In this document: piece by piece, positions 55,599 to 64,000 of the stretch
Layout of the letters: every line of letters begins with the position of its first letter
Position numbering within the stretch: the stretch's first letter is position 1
DNA from: Lepturacanthus savala
Lineage: Eukaryota > Chordata > Actinopteri > Scombriformes > Trichiuridae
Length of the DNA: 64,000 bases
Direction of reading: 5' to 3'
Assembly (NCBI GenBank): GCA_030544235.1
Contig: CM060468.1
Span: forward strand, 5,028,758 to 5,092,757
Notes under the pieces: generated by a model
What the model saw: only the letters and a program-made list of their open reading frames with translations
Told to the model about the DNA's origin: nothing
Database searches by the model: none
Position numbers and translations under genes: made by a program

Positions 55599-56124
55599 TT
55601 TTGAATCTTTATTTTATCTACTATAAAATAAGATAAAGATTAGTGGAAATAAAAGTTTAAAGTGGCTTAAAGTCACACTGGAATGTGAAATTGTCCTGAG
55701 CCACTAACTATTATTTAATGTTACAACAATATTATATGTATTTGGATTGAAAAGATCATTAAATATATTCTCTGCATTATGTTTTTGTGTTTTGTTTTTT
55801 TTCCCCAAAAACCTGAAAAAATGACTCAGGCAATTCTGGGTGAAGATATGCAGTTCTGATCACCAGATGGCACTGTACTACCATGATCCTGAAAACCTGC
55901 TGCAGCGACCTGCACCAGGGGATCAAAAACTATATGAACCTTGCTTCAGTGAGGACAGTGTGAGACGTGTGTGATTTTAAATCAGTCACACGGCTTCAAC
56001 TATGTTTAGCCTCCACAAATCCCCACCGTGTTATTACGGTATGTACTTCACGTTGGCTGATAACTGTAAAAACTGTCTGGATGATAAGGACTGGGGTAAG
56101 AAGTCACACACTCCACTTAGTATC

Positions 56125-56175
<51 letters not shown>

Positions 56176-56179
56176 ACAA
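56125..56179. repeat. (CA)n microsatellite
   Basis: More than 20 CA units with one TA interruption near the end. Confidence 0.95.
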
Positions 56180-58129
56180 ATATAGGCACACACTCACATA
56201 GACCTCAACATTTCTCTACTTTCCTGCTGATTTATTTTTGATTCACCTTATTTTTTTATTGCACAGTGAAATTATTAGTTAATACCGTTAAAACCGTCCA
56301 TATTATCTTATCTTATCTGAATAGCTGAATTTCATCTCCTCAGGCAGGAATTCCATAAGAGTTATAGCATCCAGTGTTAACCTCAACCTCATACAAAGCA
56401 GTGAATTAACATTGCATCATAAAAAAATAAAAGCACTTTTCATATTTATATAACATTACAATGCAGGAAAAAACTATTACTTTGTGGCTAATGGTCACAT
56501 GATGAGTTACATCTCAGCCATGATTCCAAATTGTCATTGAAAACTACAGAAGATTTGTTTTTATTATTATCATTTGGAACACAATAGCTTGTAATATTGT
56601 AAATATCACGTTCCAAAGGATCTGTCAAATTTATGATATGACAGATGTGGAAAAATCATTTGTGCATAAACAATTTAGGAGCATCAATCGACAGTTGGTT
56701 CCTTATTACTCACCTGACAGTGCATCTAAATTCCTTCCTTGTTTTTATAATAGGTTTTAACAATTTATAATTTTTCCATTCAGTGTTTGAACACGTACAA
56801 AACAAACATTACATGGGTCAAACGTGTGCATCACTGAAGAGTTTCACTCATGCAGATGATTCAGTCCAGTGCCAAAACTGAAAGAAAATCAAAAGTGTAA
56901 CAAGTTACACTGAAATTGCACAATACAAGACGTCTTGAACGGTAGAGACAGTCATCTGCTGTTTCTCTGAGCTTCAGCAGCAAGTCAATAATTGACATAA
57001 AATTAAACCGCATGTTATCAGAGTGTTTTCTAGTCACGCCCGACCTTGACTATAAAGCTTGTGTGGTCCGTCATTAAAAGCTGATGTGAAGAAATCAAGA
57101 TAAAGTTAGGAATGAGTTGAGACTTCCTTCACCCAAGGAGGTGTGTGGCTCTGATTTGGTTGCTGTAGCACATTTTACATTCCAACACTTACATTTTCAT
57201 TCCAAAAGGTTCATATACCTACATTTCCAACGTGGAACATTTTTTTTTTTACCTTTAAACCTTGTTTCTAATCACATTAGTCCTGATGTAACATTACAGA
57301 AAAGCCAACAGAAGGTTCACATTTTCCTTTTCACTGACTAAATTCAAACAGTGGTTGAAAAACAGATTTTTGCTTTAAGCGGTAAAACACCTTATTGATC
57401 ACACAAACTGATTCAATGATATTTATTTCCAGTACAGATTGATTATCTGCAATACTAGAATCGATCGGAAATTTACAGGAGTTGAACTGTAATGAAAAAT
57501 ATTCTTTCCAGCATAATAATTACAAAATATTGATATTATTGGTATTGTCAACAAATACAATGAACCTGAATGTATTAATCAATTCCTAATGCTTTTTCTC
57601 ATTGGGACACTGTTGATTTCAGCAAATACAACCAAGATTTGGAAGTAGAATCAATTCATTGTTGTTTTATTATCTTTTCCTGGCCATAGGAAACATTGAA
57701 TATCACCACTTAACCTTTAAGGTTCAAAATGGATGCACAAAGATGCATAGTTAGAATAAAGATTGTGTTATACTATAATATAGACCATCATTGGGGAGTT
57801 TACGAGCTCAAACCCCTCTGTTTCTGTTCTTCTTCTGTGGATTTCACCCTCGACACACACACACGCACACACAAAGTAGCCACAGTCGCAAGCCCCCAAC
57901 AAGCTACTACCATCCACAACCACAAAAAGCTGCTGCCTCCCCCCCTTACCACACCACCACACAACCCATAGAGATCATTAATAAAACCTCATGTGCCATG
58001 CACAAACCCTTCCCTCCAGGATCTTGTTTCCCTTCAGATACTTTCCCCAAACACCCAACCTTCTTCCCTCTTCCCTCCCTCCTCCTCTTCCTGCTCCCCC
58101 CTCCTCCGGGGCCCTGACTCCCCCTGCTA

Positions 58130-58460
58130 ATCTGCAGTAGGATTTAGATATTAGGTGGACAGATGGAGGTGTGGCTCCGTCGGTAATGAGGTGAGCAGTG
58201 GCAGCGAGTCCGGAGGCCCAGACACCGGCGAAACGATGTGTGGATTGAGCTGTAAGAGGCCCCTACACAACCAGATGTACACAGCTGTCACGCTGCTGAC
58301 AGAAAGTAATCCTGTGACCCCAGCTCACTGCCAGAGGGAGAGAGAGAAAGTCTCTTCTGTGCAGTTTTATATCGACGGTATCTATCTAATCGAAGGAGGA
58401 GCGCAAACCTTCAGGGTAACGCTGGGTGATAAATTGCCCCTGAGCTTCATCTACCAGGTA
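58130..58460 (+). other. Unassigned unique island with a 102-codon open frame
   Basis: The frame 58155-58463 is of high complexity, and CTACCAG|GTATGA at 58458 would serve as a splice donor. I do not recognise the protein. It could be a conserved non-coding element or an orphan exon; nothing upstream or downstream supports a gene. Confidence 0.2.
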
Positions 58461-58857
58461 TGAAACGTGAAATGCTCACTGTCCAACTGGAATTTACGTT
58501 CACCTCCTGAACTGAGATCGAACTGACCCTGAAATTGAACGTTTGCAGCAGAGCCACATGGACACGACTGCGTTCCTGTCACACACACACACACACTGAT
58601 ACACTGCAAAAAATGTTACTTTGATCATTTACAGTAATGTCACTTTCAGGCATAATTTCTCCTTTTATTGTTATATATCTTACTTTTTTAAATTTTGACC
58701 AATTAGGAGAGATAAAGGAGTTTCTATTTCAGTTTCCTGTACTGTCATGTTTAACTTGTGCTTCACCCGAGACCAATGAAGCATGAAAAAATGTCTTTTA
58801 AATCCTTTTTTTACCACCTTACTGTAACATTTTCCTGTCATTATGAGAATTGCTTAT

Positions 58858-59045
58858 AAAAAGATAAGATAAACCTTTATTTGTCCAACAGTGGGGGAAT
58901 TGTATTTGCAACAGCAGTAGAGGCAGTACAAATGACATGCAAGAAAAAGAAAAAACGCAAACTGCCTATAAACAAATAGATACAATTTAATACAATATAA
59001 GATGATGCACTATAGATGCACTATAATACACTATAATACAAGATA
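58858..59045 (-). mobile_element. LINE/SINE 3' tail, reverse orientation
   Basis: AAGATAAGATAAACCTTTAT followed by TTGTCCAACAGTGGGGGAAT is the reverse complement of a common fish LINE end. A short CACTATAATA tandem follows. Confidence 0.65.
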
Positions 59046-59350
59046 GATACGCATAACAGTTACAGTACAGCTAATGACATTTGAACTGATGATGTTTCAC
59101 CTGGAGCTCCTGGAGTTACAGTGGAATAGTTTATAAAGGGCTTTCTTCTGTGATTGGTGTTGACTTCTTGATGAAGAATGGAACTACAGTAAATAAAAAA
59201 TATAATTTGATGCAACAATAACACTTGTGCAGTTATTTCTGCATCCTGTTACTTTCATAAAATCAGCAGGATCAGTTTGTGTCAAACGGTTGTGGTGGAG
59301 GAAAATAGAAAACAATGTATTTTAAGGAAAAAAAAGGTAAATTTTCATTG

Positions 59351-59375
59351 TTATTATTATTATTATTATTATTAT
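59351..59375. repeat. (TTA)n microsatellite
   Basis: Eight trinucleotide units. Confidence 0.9.
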
Positions 59376-59810
59376 CAAACATACAGTAGTGTGGTCTGTC
59401 AGATTATCTGAGAGCCACAAACAGTATAAATGACTAGTGTTACTGTAAAAAAGCTTCTCTTTTGTTTTTTATGAGCATGCACGCACACACACACATGCAC
59501 ACTCCTACAACGACAGTCGGTAGGTTGAGTGTAAGAGTGTGTGTCAGCGTGACTGGGAGCAGCAGGAAGCTGAGAGGTGAAACCTGAGTGTAGAAGAGGG
59601 GTTGGATGGGGGTGGAGGGTTTTGTTTTGGGGGAGGCGATGGGGGGATGAAGGGGGTGTAAAGGGTGACGGGCCGGTAGGTGGGCGGGCGGCTGGATGAG
59701 CAGCAGCAGTGGTAGTGGGGCACTCTGGGAATGACTTGCCACACTATGTTTATTTAGCTTTCTGCACGGTGGTGGACGGCGAACGGGTTCAGAGCAGGGT
59801 GAAACGGAAA

Positions 59811-59820
59811 GGTGTGTGTG

Positions 59821-59858
<38 letters not shown>
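59811..59858. repeat. (GT)n microsatellite
   Basis: Over 20 GT units with one CA interruption. Confidence 0.95.
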
Positions 59859-59859
<1 letters not shown>

Positions 59860-61050
59860 AGAGCGAAAGAGAACGAGAGAAAATGTGAAGAGGATGTCTA
59901 TCCTCAAAACATGAAGTAAAACAAATAACCTCATTTTTAAACTTGTCATTGTGAATTTGGCACATTGTGTTAGTTTCTAATTCATGGGATCTTTGAGGTG
60001 ATGGGAAAACGTGTGCGTCATTACACATTTTCTGTCTCTTTTGGGCTTTTCTCTCAATCACTGTTCACATTTGCACAAAAGTTAATGCATTTCTCCAAAC
60101 AACTAGTACAGAATGCAAAACATAGTCGATAACCTGCAAAAGTGTCACTTTGCTCAAGTATTTATGTCAATGTAAGTGTCAGTGTCGTCAAAATGAAAAG
60201 TCCTTACACCAGTGTTTATGAACAAGTTAGTCAAATAACTGTCATGTTTTTATTATAACAGTAGAAATGTTTTCCAATTAAAAAAAAAAGTCAAATCCTG
60301 GTGACAAAATCCTCCAGACAGCACCATACACTATTTACAGAGATATTTGAAACTTCAGTAAAGTTACACATTACAAAATTTAGTGGAATAACTGAGTAGA
60401 AGACATTGAATATGTATGTTCTTTGCAATTCAAATTTATCCACAGTAGTGTGCAAAAGAAAAAAAAATATACCCTTATTTACAGGAAAGCAATGCAGCTG
60501 ATTTTGGAGGGATGAGCTGTGCACAATATTGCAGTAGATATTGGAAGTGAACATACAACATACACAGTTATGTAAATCATTCATGCTCATCCAACAACTA
60601 CGGCTTCACACTGACCTTCTCTTTTCGAGAAACCTCGGAGAAATTGTTCAGTTTAGTAGACATTTTTAGGAAATAAAGGTCTTATAAAAAATGTATAGAA
60701 TTTGTTTGATAGATTTTGACAACTAGTTCAACATTTTTGTATGTAACGACTCAAGCAATTGCGTGAGGACTATTAGTTTTATAGGGAATGACTATTCATC
60801 GGTCCCGAGTACAGTTCATTTTGATTTAAAAGACATAAGCGGATGATAATGTTATCAAACAGCAGAGAATTGTACGGAAGCAGCTCATGCACGTCCAAAA
60901 GCTTTTGGAATTTATTTGAAGGCATGAGAAAACAGATACGATGATGCAAACAGATTAATAAATGTTGTGGAGGTTGAACTGAAGGTGAAGATATATGAAT
61001 ACCCATTAAAGCATTGTTATTACACCAAGTAAGTAAATATATAAGTATAA

Positions 61051-61051
<1 letters not shown>

Positions 61052-61133
<82 letters not shown>
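61052..61133. repeat. Long (AT)n microsatellite
   Basis: About 41 AT units, self-complementary and able to extrude a cruciform. Length may be unreliable in the assembly. Confidence 0.95.
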
Positions 61134-61134
<1 letters not shown>

Positions 61135-61637
61135 TATTGTCTATCTGACTATTGTCGTAGATGAAGATTAATTGTTTTGAGCATTATTATCTGAAATTAC
61201 AAGCAGATGTAATGCATTGTTGTCTGTCTGTCTCCTGAAACATGTCATCAGTTCAGAATTAAGTTAATATGTAAATGTCATAAAATTAGGGAAAACCTGT
61301 GAAGTTTTAACTTAATAAAAGAATGTTGAGTTTGTTTTTGTTTGAGCTGTGCCTCCTTTATCCCAAACAGAGCAGAGTTTCCATCTGCGGCTGCTGTTTT
61401 ATCCTTAGTGTACAACTCTTTGTGAATTATTTTTATTAACTATTTACATGCTGAGTTTTTTCTTCTCTTTTTTAAAAAAGATGAGTCTTTTAGAAGAAAC
61501 CTTTAGTTCACTAAAAGCCAAGTATATGTTTTTTCATAAATTTGCATTAGTATGCTAATATAACACAAATTCACATATTAGTTATTAGTATTGTGTTATA
61601 CTGCATCAGTGTTTTGTATTTATTCATGCATGTGTGC

Positions 61638-61658
61638 ATGTGTGTGTGTGTGTGTGTG
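61638..61658. repeat. (GT)n microsatellite
   Basis: About ten GT units. Confidence 0.9.
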
Positions 61659-63215
61659 CACCTGTGTGTGAGATGTTGTGGCTTGGGAGTGGACATTCAA
61701 GGCCAGTCTTATTCTCCTCCCCCCGGGTCTTTGAAGAGGAATGAGGAGACGCAGCGATAGGAGAAGCGAGGGAGGAGGGGGGGCAGAGGGCACGGTGACA
61801 TTACCTCTTAACTGCCTCCGCAACCTCCCTCTGAAGCTGATTTAATAATCAGACTGAGAGTTTGTTTCAAACGCCAGGAGAAGCAGGGAGTGCAGTTGTG
61901 TGAGAAACACAGGGAGCGAATTCGACGTATTTATTTAATTTGTTAAGCAGATTTATAACCTGGTAAAACAAGGTATAAATCAGACGCATGGTATCCATTT
62001 ATTATGAGTCTGAAATCTCCTTTCTTTCTCTTTTTGTCCGAACAAAACAATTTAAACTTCGCCATTGTGGGCTTATTCAAACAAAAGCAAAAAATACGCC
62101 AGTTAATAAGTTGTAACCCCTGATCCAATCAGCTGCTTTAGGACACTTTGAAACCAAATAAATACTAAAAGTGATTGAATCTGTTAAATTAAATCAGTTT
62201 CAAGTGATAGTAACAGTCAGGCATGCCTTTAAATAAGTGAAGATGTAGATAAAAAGTGAAAAAATGTAAACGTGACCGTAGAGCCACAGACAGGAAGTGA
62301 GGGAAGAGACAGGGACGTGATAAACCAAGGACGCTGCAGTCGTATCGCTGAGGCTTCCAGGAAAACCAGAGAAAGGAGAAATCTTAACCAGTTGACAAAA
62401 TGCTAAACCATGTGTTAGGGGGTGGGGGGTGGGGTCTTGTGTGAGGGAATACAGGAGATATGAATTCTGAGGGCGGCTGAGTTCATCTGGATCTAATGAC
62501 CTTCACTGACCTCCATCCATCTGGTTATATTCACCGCTGATTCCTGCCTCCCAGAAAGCAAAGTTCCTGTAGCTCAGAACTCTGCTTTGTTACAATTCAT
62601 TTGACTTCAATTCTTAAGCTGCTAATTATATCTATGAAATGGGACAATGCCAAAACTGTCATGTGGTGCAAACCTAAAATGTCACACAAAAATGTGATTT
62701 TTGTAAAACAAATTCATAGAAATGGGCTTTTACATGACAAGAAACCAACATGAACACAACATGTACAGTTTGCTTCTTAAAACTGTATTTCTGTATTTAT
62801 TTAAAAGTTTTTGACTTTTTCATCTTGCCAACCCAGCTTTGTCACTGACCAAAATAATTAATTAATTAAAAAATAACTCTGTGAAAGGATTGTTCTGAGT
62901 TCTTATTGTAAAGTTTTAAAGCTGCAGTGGCTCATTTTGCATACAGTTTTGTGCAATGAGACATGTTTCAGAAACTCTCGCATTTATCTTTTATCTCTAA
63001 TAAAGTGGTTTAGACAATTTGCTTGTTTAAAACTGATCGCCTGACCGCTTGTTGCCCTGTGGGACTTTGTCGCCACATTCCTGGCCCTCAGTAATTACTC
63101 GAATGAGTACAATATTATCCTAACCGATAGAAATGACAGCCAAAACTGCAAAAATAAGACCCGAGTGGTTATAAACTTTAATCATCCCACATGTATGCAC
63201 TTGTAAGGAAAGGCT

Positions 63216-63240
63216 GCACACACACACACACACACACACA
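63216..63240. repeat. (CA)n microsatellite
   Basis: About 12 CA units. Confidence 0.95.
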
Positions 63241-63346
63241 AATCCATCCTCACACAGATTTAAACATGCACAACACTAACCTGACTTCAGCCTCACCTTC
63301 ATCTCCCATAACCCCCCACCAGCTCAAGCTGAAAGGCGAACCAGCG

Positions 63347-63350
<4 letters not shown>

Positions 63351-63392
<42 letters not shown>
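63351..63392. repeat. (CA)n microsatellite
   Basis: About 21 CA units. Confidence 0.95.
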
Positions 63393-63394
<2 letters not shown>

Positions 63395-63492
63395 CCATCA
63401 GAAAGACCTCAGTGCTGCATTTGTTTCTAACTAAAACCCCCGGCTCGGCCGACTGGGTTTGTGGGGTTTACATGCAACGCGAGAAGCAGCGC

Positions 63493-63514
63493 TCACACAC
63501 ACACACACACACAC
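63493..63514. repeat. (CA)n microsatellite
   Basis: About 11 CA units; a further short run lies at 63885-63900. Confidence 0.9.
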
Positions 63515-64000
63515 CCCTCCCTCACTCTGACTTTGTTATTTTTATAATTCAAGATTCGTTGTGGGCAAGAGATGAGGTGACAGGGGGAGCGTGGCACTGA
63601 TAAGGTAGCTAATACCCAGGTTTTTAAGAGGTCAAAGGTCAGCTTTGCTTGACTGGGGGCATGTGGGGGTGGGAGGGTTGGACCGGGGTTGAGGGGAATC
63701 AGGGGAGTTGTCTTTTTACGATTTTATATTTAGCATTAGCAATAACAAAACAAAAAGAAAGCAAGCAAAAAAGCTGCAGAATGTTTTCACTCCAGCGGCT
63801 CAGTGACAGTAAGTTGAATCTGTGTCCCGCAGGAACAGGAAGTCCAGTGGGATCAGTCTTCTGATCTGCCCTTGCACTTAGACAACACACACACACACAC
63901 AGAAACGCACACACTTGCTACCACTAGATTAGGCTGTTGATTGAGCCGGCCTCTAATTTTAGCCGCAGGCCCCCAGCTCTCAACCAGCAGCCCTGTGCGT

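Larger units (their letters stand above)
55270..57720. other. Intergenic upstream of mrps22, no gene seen
   Basis: AT-rich sequence with a LINE tail (55515-55598) and a CA microsatellite (56125-56179). No coding region supported. Confidence 0.5.
59046..61045. other. Intergenic, no gene seen
   Basis: AT-rich apart from a G-rich block (59570-59720) with GGGGG runs. Microsatellites are listed separately. Confidence 0.5.
61135..64000. other. Intergenic, no gene seen
   Basis: Unique-looking patches at about 61660-61900 and 62280-62560 without exon signatures. The remainder is AT-rich or microsatellite. The window ends in non-coding sequence. Confidence 0.5.

Overview
The window looks like a teleost (ray-finned fish) nuclear genome. 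The basis is three intron-containing vertebrate genes with compact introns, many CA/GT/AT microsatellites, and a typical fish mix of decayed transposons (L2-like, L1 and a third LINE type, Ty3/gypsy, hAT, PIF/Harbinger, tRNA-SINE, foldback MITEs). Percomorph affinity is a guess. No prokaryotic features, CRISPR arrays or intact mobile elements are visible.

Layout. 1-29.4 kb: no supportable gene; decayed transposons and microsatellites alternate with unique, GC-balanced islands (about 11.5, 14.4-15.7, 20.4 and 24-26.3 kb) that look like conserved non-coding DNA. 29.5-32.2 kb (+): a four-exon cellular retinol-binding protein gene, rbp2, with a TATA box abutting a CA microsatellite. 34.1-48.2 kb (+): copb2, encoding the coatomer beta-prime subunit, reconstructed here as 22 coding exons and 1373 residues. 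49.5-55.2 kb (-): mrps22, a mitochondrial small-subunit ribosomal protein, 8 exons and 342 residues, converging on copb2. 55.3-64 kb: no supportable gene; microsatellites, LINE tails and a few unassigned islands.

The order and orientation rbp2 > copb2 > < mrps22 matches the human RBP2-COPB2-MRPS22 block (3q23) as I remember it, so this is an old syntenic block. The products are not functionally linked: retinoid carriage in the cytosol, COPI coat assembly at the Golgi, and mitochondrial translation.

The most notable observation is a 1476-nt penultimate exon in copb2. It adds 492 acidic residues, including eight tandem 22-23-residue repeats, between the conserved alpha-solenoid and the conserved extreme C-terminus, where human beta-prime-COP has a tail of only tens of residues. 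The exon is phase 0-0, so skipping it would give an 881-residue protein near the usual length. Other points are a GC-AG intron in copb2, a Gln-to-His change at the key retinoid-contact position of Rbp2, an mrps22 start codon in a frame that overlaps a longer misleading reading frame, and nested or foldback MITEs.

Exon boundaries were derived by hand from splice consensus, phase arithmetic and remembered family sequences; no search or alignment was run.
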